From: Reclinomonas americana ATCC 50394
Taxonomy: Eukaryota > Jakobida > Jakobea > Jakobida
Assembly: GCA_048213135.1 (NCBI GenBank)
Contig: PS015010.1
Location: 558,001 to 622,000 of the forward strand
Length of the DNA stretch: 64,000 nt
Direction: 5' to 3'
Shown: positions 1 through 7,840 of the stretch, in pieces
Layout of the letters: every line of letters begins with the position of its first letter
Numbering within the stretch: the stretch's first letter is position 1
Translations under genes and position numbers: made by a program
The notes under the pieces: model-generated
What the model saw: the letters and a program-made list of their open reading frames with translations, nothing else
What the model was told of the DNA's origin: nothing
Databases searched by the model: none

Positions 1-41
1 TCACTTCTCTTCGGGAACGCATGAAATGGTAAATTAAGACA

Positions 42-596
42 ATGGACTCCAATCCGGATATGAATTGGAAGACGCTTTCTTCCCGTTACCTCAGCGATCA
101 TATTTATTTCACCGCAAGGGAAGACCGTTGCGAACAACCCGACGGGCGTATCGTAGAGCAATACTTTGTGGTGGAGCTGCCGCCCTGTGTATGTGCCGTG
201 GCGCTTACGGATGACAACCAGGTGATCATGGTAGAGCAATACCGCCATCCCATACAGGAAACTATACTGGAAATACCCGGAGGTTTTATCGATGCCGGCG
301 AAACACCCGAACAGGCCGTGGCCCGGGAGCTGATGGAAGAGACAGGGTATCGTTTTTCTTCTTTCGAGTACCTCGGCAAACTGGCCGCCAACCCCGGCAT
401 TCTTGATAACTATACCCATTTATACCTCGCGAAAGGCGGCGTAAAAATCGCGGAACAATCACTTGATGGTAATGAAGCCATCCGGCTGAAACTGTTGTCC
501 ATAGCAGAACTGGAATCATTGCTGAAAGAGAACAAGATCAAACAGGCACTGCATGCGGGATGTATTTTTTATGCTTTGGCGAAATTGAAAGGGTGA
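42..596 (+). CDS. Nudix hydrolase, ADP-ribose pyrophosphatase-like
   Basis: A 184-residue Nudix hydrolase. The Nudix box runs from Gly81 to Tyr103 and fits the GX5EX7REUXEEXGU pattern (GFIDAGE, then RELMEETGY), so the Mg-binding glutamates are present. The N-terminal half, with the VEQYRHP strand and the EIPGG lead-in, resembles ADP-sugar/ADP-ribose pyrophosphatases (NudF type) that split ADP-ribose to AMP and ribose 5-phosphate in the cytoplasm. Substrate is inferred from family resemblance only. It is the only plus-strand gene before 9.1 kb and converges on folC; a dispersed repeat fills the gap. Confidence 0.88.
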   Translation: MDSNPDMNWKTLSSRYLSDHIYFTAREDRCEQPDGRIVEQYFVVELPPCVCAVALTDDNQVIMVEQYRHPIQETILEIPGGFIDAGETPEQAVARELMEETGYRFSSFEYLGKLAANPGILDNYTHLYLAKGGVKIAEQSLDGNEAIRLKLLSIAELESLLKENKIKQALHAGCIFYALAKLKG

Positions 597-599
597 TGT

Positions 600-724
600 G
601 CGAATGTGTGAATATCTGGATGTGCGGATATGCAGGTATGAAAATTGGAAGATTTGAAAATCTGAAAATGAATGAGTCCTTCTCTTCACTCAGGATAAAA
701 TTCGTAATTCGTAATTAATAATTG
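600..724. repeat. dispersed intergenic repeats between Nudix gene and folC
   Basis: Two repeat types meet here. Positions 600-648 hold a degenerate run of GTGCGAATGTG/GATGTGCGGATATGC units, the complement of the CACATYYGCA runs seen near 4.7, 55.6 and 58.9 kb. Positions 689-724 hold CTCAGGATAAAATTCGTAAT followed by more TTCGTAATTA units, the complement of the AATTACGAATT element near 4.53 and 58.8 kb. The second element supplies the last codons of folC. Confidence 0.7.
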
Positions 725-2008
725 ATCCACTTCTCCCACCACGAACACACTCCCGCAAACCAGTATCATATCATTTACTGAGGCTTTCTTTAACGCAGCC
801 GCCACACCATTGTTCACATCATCGTATCCTTCGCCGTAAAGCTCATGCAGCTTTGCCCGTTCCACCAGTTGTGCAAAAGGCAATGCACGGGGAATATGCG
901 CATTGGTAAAATAATAGGTTGCCGTTTTGGGTAAAAGGGAAAGTACTTTATCAATATCCTTATCGTTCACCATGCCGGTAATGATATGAAGCCGCTCATA
1001 CCGTACCTGCTGCAGGTTGGCCAGGATGGCTTTGATGCCGTCCTCGTTATGCCCCACATCCAGCACCAGCAGCGGTTTTTCTCTTATGAGTTCCCAGCGC
1101 CCGTGGAGGCCGGTCAGTTGTTTAACATGCGACAGGGCGTACTTTTCTGTTTCGCCGGGAATATCAAAACCGTGTTCTACCAGTAATCCTTCGGCACATA
1201 GTACAGTGCAAAGATTGCGAACCTGGTACAGGCCGTTCAGGTCGAGAGAGAAAGACTCTGTTATATCATTGAAGATATCAGTGATATCCACCTGCAGGAG
1301 ATGGTTGCCGTATTGGATATTGGAAGTTTGGTAGATGTCTTCCGCAAAATAAATAGGAGCGTTCAGCGATGCAGCTTTAGATGCGAACACGGGCCTGGTC
1401 TCCGGTAGCGTTGCGCCAATCACGACCGGAACACCGGGTTTGATGATACCCGCTTTCTCCGAAGCGATCTCTGGCAGGGTATTACCCAGCAGGTTCATGT
1501 GATCGAAACCGATATTGGTAATGACCGACACCAGCGGGGTGATCACATTCGTGCTGTCGAGCCGCCCGCCGAGCCCGGTTTCAATAACAGCGATGTCAAC
1601 CTGTTCTTTGGCAAAATGATCAAAGGCCATGGCTACCGTCAGCTCGAAAAAAGATGGTTCTATTTTTTCGGTAATGGGAATGGTCTTTTCTGTGAAGGCG
1701 ATCACCGTTTCTTCCGGGATCATTTCACCGTTGATCTTTATCCTTTCCCTGAAATCAGACAGGTGAGGAGAGGTATACAAGCCTGTTTTGTAACCCGCCT
1801 GTTGCAGTATGGCGGCCAGCATATGGCTCGTACTACCCTTACCGTTAGTACCCGCAATATGAATGCTCTTAAATTTTGTTTGCGGGTTGTCCAGGAATTC
1901 GCACAGGGCTATGGTGTTGTCCAGGTTAGGCTTAAAGGCTGCCGCCCCGATGCGGCTGAACATGGGTAGTTTGGAGAAGAGGTAGTCTAATGTCTGCTGA
2001 TAGGTCAC
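686..2008 (-). CDS. folC: bifunctional folylpolyglutamate synthase / dihydrofolate synthase
   Basis: A 440-residue Mur-ligase-fold enzyme that adds glutamate to dihydropteroate and to folates. The ATP loop GTNGKGST lies at residues 53-60, and the later HGRWE and LDVGHNEDG motifs are typical of FolC. Length is normal. The start codon is GTG at 2008. The final residues (LLITNYEFYPE) are encoded by the AATTACGAATT dispersed repeat, which suggests that the repeat has replaced the original 3' end; the same ITNY ending occurs in argH. It lies 142 bp downstream of the TonB-like gene on the same strand. Confidence 0.93.
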   Translation of the reverse strand: MTYQQTLDYLFSKLPMFSRIGAAAFKPNLDNTIALCEFLDNPQTKFKSIHIAGTNGKGSTSHMLAAILQQAGYKTGLYTSPHLSDFRERIKINGEMIPEETVIAFTEKTIPITEKIEPSFFELTVAMAFDHFAKEQVDIAVIETGLGGRLDSTNVITPLVSVITNIGFDHMNLLGNTLPEIASEKAGIIKPGVPVVIGATLPETRPVFASKAASLNAPIYFAEDIYQTSNIQYGNHLLQVDITDIFNDITESFSLDLNGLYQVRNLCTVLCAEGLLVEHGFDIPGETEKYALSHVKQLTGLHGRWELIREKPLLVLDVGHNEDGIKAILANLQQVRYERLHIITGMVNDKDIDKVLSLLPKTATYYFTNAHIPRALPFAQLVERAKLHELYGEGYDDVNNGVAAALKKASVNDMILVCGSVFVVGEVDQLLITNYEFYPE

Positions 2009-2009
2009 G

Positions 2010-2151
2010 AATGTGAAAATAGGAAAATGTGCAAATATGCAAATTAGAAAATTCTACCGTGACAAGTCATGCAACTAATTTATAGCCAGGCAAGATGCAG
2101 TAAATCCCTTTATAAGTAAAAGCCATTCGTAATTAGTAATTCGTAATTATT
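2010..2151. repeat. dispersed intergenic repeats between TonB-like gene and folC
   Basis: Positions 2010-2046 carry AATGTGAAAATAGGAAAATG-type units and 2126-2151 carry TTCGTAATTAGTAATTCGTA-type units. Both repeat families recur elsewhere in the window. No other signal was recognised in this gap. Confidence 0.6.
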
Positions 2152-2993
2152 TACTGCTGTACTGTAAAATTAAATGGCACCGTCACCACCGACTCATGAT
2201 CCGATTTGTTGAACTGGATATTTGGCATATAGCTCCTGATGGCATTGGCATAACGGCTGTCGCTGCTGGTAGAGCCTTTGTCGAAACCCACAAAAGTGCC
2301 GCGGCCCTCGGGAGATACCTTGATGACGGCATTGATGGTGGCTTTGGGCAGGTCGCCCATGAAAATATAATTGTTGATGATCTTTCTGTCGCCTTTACTC
2401 ACACGTAACCCGCTTCCGCCGGTTCTGCCGCCGGGGTTATTGCCATAACTGTCGGGTTTGCCGTTGGGATTGCCCGCATCACCACGTCCATTGGGGTTGT
2501 TGCCCTGGTATTTGTAACCATTATCCTGCGTGGCACCGTTGCCGGTACCGGTTTTAGGTCCGTCATACCCGGCTATTTTGGGTTTCTGCGGTTTGGGCGC
2601 AGGAGGAGCAACAACAGGGGCGGGCTTGGTTACTTTGGGTGTTTCTTTTACCGTTTTGGTTACAGGAGCAGCTTCCGGGTCATCGTTCTCCGGGTCTTTT
2701 TCGTCCTGCTGTGTTGGCGGTGCCGATGCTTTTACCGGTTCCGGTTGTGATGGCATGTCGGAAGGCGCTTTTTCACCCTTGATCAGGGGCTGTGTTTCAC
2801 CGTAGCCTTCTTCAAAATTGCCAAGGTTGATCTCGATAAAATCCTGGGCAACAGGTTTTACTTCAGCGAATATTTTCCATTTGATGAATAGGGCGATGAG
2901 CAGGAGACCACCCATGATGAGCGCTGAATATAAAAAGGCTTTCCTGTTCTTTTCCGCTTCGTATTGTGCCGACATGGTTATGCTTTGTAACAT
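2151..2993 (-). CDS. TonB-like energy transducer / periplasmic spanning protein
   Basis: 280 residues. One membrane segment lies near the N-terminus (about residues 22-42, AFLYSALIMGGLLLIALFIKW), followed by a long Pro/Lys/Glu-rich linker with PAPVVAPPAPKPQKPK, a Gly/Asn-rich stretch, and a C-terminal domain of about 80 residues ending in a beta strand (VVTVPFNFTVQQ). This is the architecture of TonB-type proteins that transmit proton-motive force to outer-membrane receptors. No exbB or exbD is next to it in this window. An alternative start is the Met at 2975 (MSAQYEAEKN). The TonB assignment rests on architecture, not on a clear YP motif. Confidence 0.7.
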   Translation of the reverse strand: MLQSITMSAQYEAEKNRKAFLYSALIMGGLLLIALFIKWKIFAEVKPVAQDFIEINLGNFEEGYGETQPLIKGEKAPSDMPSQPEPVKASAPPTQQDEKDPENDDPEAAPVTKTVKETPKVTKPAPVVAPPAPKPQKPKIAGYDGPKTGTGNGATQDNGYKYQGNNPNGRGDAGNPNGKPDSYGNNPGGRTGGSGLRVSKGDRKIINNYIFMGDLPKATINAVIKVSPEGRGTFVGFDKGSTSSDSRYANAIRSYMPNIQFNKSDHESVVTVPFNFTVQQ

Positions 2994-3085
2994 CGTAAAG
3001 TTATTCTATTCTCCCTAAACGATGGAATATCATGCCAGAATGCACAGCAGCTGTTAAAGATTTAACAAAATGTTGCGATGGATGA

Positions 3086-3850
3086 TCATTTAAAAAATAT
3101 GTCGTACCCGAAACGGAGAATGGTAGCGGTAACCACCAGCAGGAAAAAAATACGGATGAACGCGTTGCCTTTGAGAAGGGCCAGCCTGGCACCGGCGATG
3201 GAGCCGCCCAGGTTGAAAACCGCCATAGGTATGGCATATTGGTAAAGGATATGGCCATGCCCGCTGAAGAACAGTATCGATCCCAGGTTGGTAGATACAT
3301 TCACGATCTTGGCGTGAGCACTGGCGTGAAGAAAATCAAATCCCATAATACTGATGAAGAACAGTACCAGGAAACTGCCTGCACCCGGACCGATAAAACC
3401 GTCATAAAAACCAATGAGTAAAGCGAAAATAATACCGGTAATCATTTCTTTCTGCGGCGTAAGCGAATGTCCCGGTGCTGTGCCGAAATCTTTCTTCAGG
3501 TAGGTATACAACGCGACAATAATGAGCAACCCGAAAATGAATGGCTTCATAAAGCTATTGCTCACCAGCGTAAGTACTTTAGACCCGGTATAAGCCGCCG
3601 CCAGCGCGATGCTGCACATGATGGCGAGCAGTTTCCAGCGCACTTTTACCCGCCTGCTGTATTGGAAGGCCGCCATGGCTGTGCCGCTGATGGCAGGAAT
3701 CTTAATGGTACCGAGTAACGTGGCTACCGGGTAACGTGGGAGTACCACCAACGTGGCGGGTGTTTGTACCAGTCCGCCGCCGCCAACAATGGCATCGATA
3801 AAGCCCGCTGCGAACGCGGCAATACAAAGGATGATGATCTCTGTTGTCAA
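3086..3850 (-). CDS. TSUP (TauE/SafE) family membrane transporter
   Basis: 254 residues with about eight hydrophobic segments and the family's GFIDAIVGGGGLVQTP motif near residue 15, plus a second half-repeat motif, GFYDGFIGPGAGSF, near residue 147. TSUP proteins export sulfite, sulfonates or other organic anions across the inner membrane; the substrate here cannot be told. The start is TTG at 3850, overlapping the yggS stop by four bases (TTGA), so the two are translationally coupled. No ATG lies near the predicted N-terminus. Confidence 0.85.
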   Translation of the reverse strand: MTTEIIILCIAAFAAGFIDAIVGGGGLVQTPATLVVLPRYPVATLLGTIKIPAISGTAMAAFQYSRRVKVRWKLLAIMCSIALAAAYTGSKVLTLVSNSFMKPFIFGLLIIVALYTYLKKDFGTAPGHSLTPQKEMITGIIFALLIGFYDGFIGPGAGSFLVLFFISIMGFDFLHASAHAKIVNVSTNLGSILFFSGHGHILYQYAIPMAVFNLGGSIAGARLALLKGNAFIRIFFLLVVTATILRFGYDIFFK

Positions 3851-4527
3851 GAAGCGTTGTAATTTCTTTGTCCGAATAGCAGGCTACCGATGCGCACCAT
3901 TGTACTGCCTTCTTCCAGGGCGATCTTATAATCGCTGCTCATACCCATGGATAATATTGAAAATTGAATATTGGGGATTGAAGATTGAGCATATTTACTG
4001 AACAGCGTCTTTAATATTGCAAATTCTTTTCTTATTAAAGCTTCGTTGTCAGAGAAAGAAGCCATGCCCATTAAACCGCAGATACGGATATGTCCGAATG
4101 CTCCCGGGTTAGCAGCAATCATATCCAGTAATGAACTGAGTTCATCTTCATCCAAACCAAACTTGGTTTCCTCTGACGCTATGTGTACCTGCAGCAGGCA
4201 GTCGATAACGCGGTTATTCTTTAATGCCTGTTTATTGATCTCTTTCAGCAGGGAAAGGCTGTCAACTCCATGAACAAGGTGTACAAAAGGAGCGATGTAT
4301 TTTACCTTATTGCTTTGCAGGTGGCCGATAAAATGCCAGCGGATGTCAGCAGGAAGCTGGGGTTGTTTTTCCAGGAGTTCCTGTACATAGTTCTCGCCAA
4401 AATCTCTTTGCCCGAGGTCGTAGAGTTCGCGGATGTCTTCGACAGGTTTTGTTTTGGACACAGCGACCAATGTGGCTTTGCCGTTGAGTTCGGAGAGGAT
4501 CTGTTTGAATTGAGCCTGGTTGATCAA
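3847..4527 (-). CDS. YggS-family pyridoxal phosphate homeostasis protein
   Basis: 226 residues of the PLP-binding protein family (YggS/PLPBP), which buffers cellular pyridoxal phosphate and has no known catalytic activity. The PLP lysine lies in VAVSKTKP (about residue 25), and the motifs FGENYVQE, WHFIGHLQSNK and GLMGM are all present. The start is TTG at 4527, directly preceded by an in-frame TAA. Both bases lie at the edge of an AATTACGAATT repeat, so the 5' border of this gene appears to have been remodelled by the repeat. It is followed by the TSUP gene with a four-base overlap. Confidence 0.9.
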   Translation of the reverse strand: MINQAQFKQILSELNGKATLVAVSKTKPVEDIRELYDLGQRDFGENYVQELLEKQPQLPADIRWHFIGHLQSNKVKYIAPFVHLVHGVDSLSLLKEINKQALKNNRVIDCLLQVHIASEETKFGLDEDELSSLLDMIAANPGAFGHIRICGLMGMASFSDNEALIRKEFAILKTLFSKYAQSSIPNIQFSILSMGMSSDYKIALEEGSTMVRIGSLLFGQRNYNAS

Positions 4528-4735
4528 TTATGAATTACTAATTACTAATTACGAATTTTATCCTGAGCGAAACGAAGGATATCTATAGAGCAAAGAATCC
4601 CCAAAAATTTACCGCAAAGAAAGAAGACCGCGGAGGTTACGCAAAGTGACTGTGGCCGGCAAATTATCCAACCGTTCATTTCTGAATCCGCACATTGGCA
4701 TATCCTCACATTCGCATATTTGCACATTATTTCAA
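4528..4735. repeat. composite dispersed repeat upstream of yggS
   Basis: Positions 4528-4558 carry AATTACTAATTACGAATT units, 4559-4579 carry TCCTGAGCGAAACGAAGGAT (outer TCCT/AGGA arms), and 4688-4735 carry CACATT-GCATAT-type units. The order of the three modules is the same near 58.8-59.0 kb, where TCCTGAGCGAAGCGAAGGAC recurs. Nothing else was recognised between yggS and the acyl-CoA dehydrogenase. Confidence 0.75.
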
Positions 4736-5881
4736 AATGCTCCTGCTGATCACGATCCGTTGTACTTCGCTGGTGCCTTCATAGATCTGCGTGATCTTGG
4801 CGTCCCGCATCATGCGTTCCACGTGGTATTCTTTTACAAAACCGTAGCCGCCATGGATCTGTACCGCTTCGGTGGCGGTCCACATCGCCGTTTCGCTGGC
4901 ATATACTTTGGCCATGCTGCTGCTTAAGGTGTAGTCGAGGTGCTGGTCTTTTTCCCAGGCCGCTTTCAGGCAGAGGAGGCGGGCCGCTTCAATACGGGTA
5001 GCCATATCCGCCAGTTTAAACTGGATGATCTGGTGGTTCATGATTTCGGTGCCAAAGGCTTTCCTTTGTTTGCTGTAGGCCAGCGCTCTTTCATAAGCGC
5101 CGGAAGCAATACCCAGGGCCTGCGAGGCAATACCGATACGCCCGCCAGCCAGCGTCTTCATGGCGAATTTAAAGCCGAAGCCATCTTCACCGATGCGGTT
5201 CTCTTTCGGCACTTTTACGTCATTGAAAAGGATGGTATGTGTGTCGCTTCCGCGGATGCCGAGCTTATTTTCTTTAGCGCCGACTACTACGCCGGGCCAG
5301 TTTTTTTCCACGATGAGGGCATTGATACCACGGCTTCCTTTTGCCGGGTCAGTTTGAGCGATCACCAGGTAAGTGCTGGCGCTGTTGCCATTGGTGATCC
5401 AGTTCTTGGTACCATTGAGCAGGTAATGATCACCCATATCTTCGGCGGTGGTTCTTTGTGAAGTGGCGTCGCTGCCGGCTTCGGGTTCGCTGAGGAGGAA
5501 GGCGCCGATGTGCAGTTCGCCATCTTTTTTACCCTGCGCCAGCGGCACCAGGTATTTTTGTTTTTGTTCTTCAGTTCCGTATTCCTGCAGACCATAACAC
5601 ACGAGGCTGTTGTTCACACTCACACAAACACTCACGCTGGCATCTACTTTACTAATCTCTTCCATGGCCAGTACATAACTGATCGTATCCATGCCGCTGC
5701 CGCCGTATTCCGGTTTTACCATGATACCCATAAAACCCAGGTCGGCCAGTTTTTCGATCTGTTCGCGGGGGAAGCGTTGTTCTTCGTCGCGTTCAATAAC
5801 ACCGGGGAGGCATTCATTCACAGCGAAGTCACGTGCGGCCTGCTGTATCATCAATTGTTCTTCAGTAAACTGGAATAGCAT
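4727..5881 (-). CDS. acyl-CoA dehydrogenase
   Basis: About 384 residues of the FAD-dependent acyl-CoA dehydrogenase family (short/medium-chain type), which oxidises acyl-CoA thioesters to trans-2-enoyl-CoA and passes electrons to ETF. Recognisable are the N-terminal helical domain (FTEEQLMIQQAARDFA), FLLSEPEAGSDA and NWITNG in the middle beta domain, and the C-terminal IYEGTSEVQR with the catalytic Glu. The start at 5881 (MLFQFTEEQ) matches the family better than the Met three codons upstream. It appears monocistronic. Confidence 0.93.
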   Translation of the reverse strand: MLFQFTEEQLMIQQAARDFAVNECLPGVIERDEEQRFPREQIEKLADLGFMGIMVKPEYGGSGMDTISYVLAMEEISKVDASVSVCVSVNNSLVCYGLQEYGTEEQKQKYLVPLAQGKKDGELHIGAFLLSEPEAGSDATSQRTTAEDMGDHYLLNGTKNWITNGNSASTYLVIAQTDPAKGSRGINALIVEKNWPGVVVGAKENKLGIRGSDTHTILFNDVKVPKENRIGEDGFGFKFAMKTLAGGRIGIASQALGIASGAYERALAYSKQRKAFGTEIMNHQIIQFKLADMATRIEAARLLCLKAAWEKDQHLDYTLSSSMAKVYASETAMWTATEAVQIHGGYGFVKEYHVERMMRDAKITQIYEGTSEVQRIVISRSILK

Positions 5882-6006
5882 AGCGATCAATTATTTTCGG
5901 TAAGCCACAAAAATACAGTTTGAAGAGCATCCCGGGCGGGTTTGGGGCGAATATTTTTAGTTGCAAAAACGAGGTGTCTCTGTCCGTAAGATGAGGCGCC
6001 TAATGA

Positions 6007-6651
6007 TCAGGGGATGAGTTGCTTCAGTTGCCTGATGAAATCCTCCCTTGCGATCAGCCGGGCACCCAGGCTCTCCAAATGCGGCGTATACACCTGGCAG
6101 TCGATAAGTTGTACTTTTTGCTGTCGCAGGAAACTGACATAGCGGGCAAAGGCGAATTTACTGGCATTGCTTACAGAACTGAACATGCTTTCGCCAAAAA
6201 ATACACTTCCCATACGGATACCGTAAAGTCCGCCAACGAGCTGGCCGTCCATCCAGGCCTCGGCGCTGTGGGCATGCCCCATCAGGTGCAGGTCTGTGTA
6301 AGCTTCTACGATAGCAGGGGATATCCAGGTACCATCCTGTCCCTTGCGGTCGGTTTTACGGCAATGCTGCATTACCTGTACAAAGGCTTTGTTTATGGTA
6401 AAACGGAATTTATTGCCGTTGAGAATAGGCCTCATGCTTTTGCTGATCTTCAGTTCTTCAGGAAAAAGTACAAAACGCGGATCGGGGCACCACCAGCAAA
6501 TGGGTTCGTCTTCATTATACCAGGGAAAGATGCCATTGCGGTAGGCGAGCAGCAGTCTCTCGCTGCTGAGGTCGCCACCAACAGCGAGCAGGCCATCCGC
6601 GTCAGCCTGTTCAACTGGCGGGAATACAAGATCGTTGGTCAGTACAAACAT
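6007..6651 (-). CDS. aat: leucyl/phenylalanyl-tRNA-protein transferase
   Basis: 214 residues. Transfers Leu or Phe from aminoacyl-tRNA to N-terminal Arg/Lys of proteins, creating primary N-degrons. Signatures are FPPVEQADADGLLAVGGDLS, YRNGIFPWYNEDEPICWWCP, AEAWMDGQLVGGLYG and FFGESMFS. The start is set at 6651 (MFVLTNDLVFPP), 20 bases after the clpS stop; an upstream in-frame Met would overlap clpS and lengthen the protein without family support. With clpS it forms a two-gene N-end-rule operon: Aat tags substrates and ClpS hands them to ClpAP. Confidence 0.94.
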   Translation of the reverse strand: MFVLTNDLVFPPVEQADADGLLAVGGDLSSERLLLAYRNGIFPWYNEDEPICWWCPDPRFVLFPEELKISKSMRPILNGNKFRFTINKAFVQVMQHCRKTDRKGQDGTWISPAIVEAYTDLHLMGHAHSAEAWMDGQLVGGLYGIRMGSVFFGESMFSSVSNASKFAFARYVSFLRQQKVQLIDCQVYTPHLESLGARLIAREDFIRQLKQLIP

Positions 6652-6671
6652 ATGTAAAGATAGGAAAAGGC

Positions 6672-6965
6672 TTACCCGGCAGTTACTTCGATAGTTGCGC
6701 CTATGCCCCGTTCGGTGATGGCATCGCATTTAGGTTTCAGTACATCGTAGCTCCCTTCCTTGACGGCATATTTGCCTTTGGAGTCGATTATGATGGCGCA
6801 TTGTTCGGCTTGTTCGTGGGAGTGACCGCAGATGTCAACCAGCGCCTGTATGACCCAGTCAAAAGTATTGATCTCATCATTCCATACGATAAGTGAGCAA
6901 AGCGCTTCGGCTTCGGTCATTACTTCCGTAGTCTCCTGTGACTGGGTATATGTGGAGTTGCTCAT
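6672..6965 (-). CDS. clpS: ATP-dependent Clp protease adaptor ClpS
   Basis: 97 residues. ClpS binds bulky hydrophobic N-terminal residues and delivers such proteins to the ClpA(C)P protease. The core LIVWNDEINTFDWVIQALVD matches the family NDxxTxxxxVxxxL region, followed by the HSHEQAEQCAIIIDSKGK helix. The N-terminal 25 residues are polar and variable, as usual. It is followed within 20 bases by aat, which makes a functional N-degron operon very likely. Confidence 0.93.
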   Translation of the reverse strand: MSNSTYTQSQETTEVMTEAEALCSLIVWNDEINTFDWVIQALVDICGHSHEQAEQCAIIIDSKGKYAVKEGSYDVLKPKCDAITERGIGATIEVTAG

Positions 6966-7140
6966 GGTTACGGCACAAAAATACGCGGATTTTGGAAACC
7001 GGGGCGCAGTTATGGAGGAATTTTGCCATCCTGTTCAGCCACAGGTATTTACAGGCGAATAGTGAGATGTGGTACAAGAGTGCGACGCCAACCAGGCCGG
7101 GGAAAGGAATGCGGCCGGACAAATAAAATATGATCTCATT

Positions 7141-7316
7141 ATGTTGAAAAGTACAGCGATAAAGGAGATTTTTCTTCCGGGAGTATGGGGTGTTTTTAAC
7201 AAAGCTAGGTTGACATCTCCTAATGAGAAATGTCACCCTTATTAGGGTATTTTAGGATTTTAAGATGTCAACCTCAGAGATGGAGATGTCAACCATGGGA
7301 ATAGAGATGTCATCCT
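7141..7316 (+). repeat. left copy of inverted composite repeat with 13-bp motif array
   Basis: The 425-bp gap between clpS and tRNA-Val contains no supportable gene. It holds an element of about 175 bp whose reverse complement recurs at 9628-9815. It carries four copies of a motif GAGATGTCAACCT: one inverted (7207-7220), then direct copies at 7264, 7283 and 7304, the last three having their GATG cores spaced by exactly 21 bp. Between them lies the well conserved core TTATTAGGGTATTTTAGG. Short antisense reading frames in both copies resemble each other only because the DNA does. Confidence 0.85.
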
Positions 7317-7356
7317 AAAATCAGCTGAATTAATTAGGAAATGTGAAGTATGGTAA

Positions 7357-7388
7357 TGAAAAAGCCCCGCGTAATGCGGGGCTTTTTT
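7357..7388 (-). terminator. Rho-independent terminator of tRNA-Val
   Basis: GC-rich hairpin AGCCCCGC-GTAAT-GCGGGGCT (7363-7383) with A/T runs on both sides, directly after the tRNA-Val 3' end on the minus strand. The symmetry means it could also stop plus-strand transcription. Confidence 0.75.
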
Positions 7389-7390
7389 GT

Positions 7391-7464
7391 GGGAGCTACA
7401 GGGATCGAACCTGTGACCCCCTGCTTGTAAGGCAGGTGCTCTAAACCAGCTGAGCTAAGCTCCC
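7391..7464 (-). tRNA. tRNA-Val(UAC)
   Basis: On the minus strand the 74-nt sequence starts GGGAGCTTAGCTCAGCTGG and ends GATCCCTGTAGCTCCC. The acceptor stem GGGAGCT/AGCTCCC, the D arm, the anticodon stem CTGCC/GGCAG with loop containing TAC, and the T arm CAGG-TTCGATC-CCTG are all complete. Anticodon TAC reads valine codons. CCA is not encoded. Confidence 0.96.
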
Positions 7465-7525
7465 TTTTTTAATTGGGATGGCAAAGATAAGGGTTTATAA
7501 TTTACCACAAAATTTTTATTGAAAA

Positions 7526-7840
7526 TTAATTCAATTGCAGGGCTGGCAAACGGTACGACTGACCATCATATACAAACAACTCATCAATTTCCACGGTCCA
7601 GTAGCGGAAGAGCGGAGACTTGCTGAGTATCTTTTCCACCTCTTCTTTTCCGGCGGCATTGATCGTCATCCAGCAGCGTTGTGTTTCCATGCTGACACTA
7701 TAATAATCCAGTGTATTTTTTTCAATGAGACCGTTTATGTACACGCGATGCGGCGGTACCAGTCCCATGAAGTCGTCATCCATTTCAAAATGGATCGTCA
7801 CCTGGTATTTGTTGACCTGTTCTTCGTTTATATTGTCCAT
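7526..7840 (-). CDS. hypothetical protein downstream of mtaB
   Basis: 104 residues from the Met at 7840 (MDNINEEQVNKYQ). Family not recognised. It is a small soluble protein with alternating strand-like segments (YQVTIHFEMDDDFMGLVPPH, YYSVSMETQRCWMTINA) and no signal or membrane segment, which suggests a compact alpha/beta fold. It overlaps the 3' end of mtaB by 13 bases, so it is probably translated from the same message. A start seven codons upstream (7861) is possible but lies deeper inside mtaB. Confidence 0.7.
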   Translation of the reverse strand: MDNINEEQVNKYQVTIHFEMDDDFMGLVPPHRVYINGLIEKNTLDYYSVSMETQRCWMTINAAGKEEVEKILSKSPLFRYWTVEIDELFVYDGQSYRLPALQLN

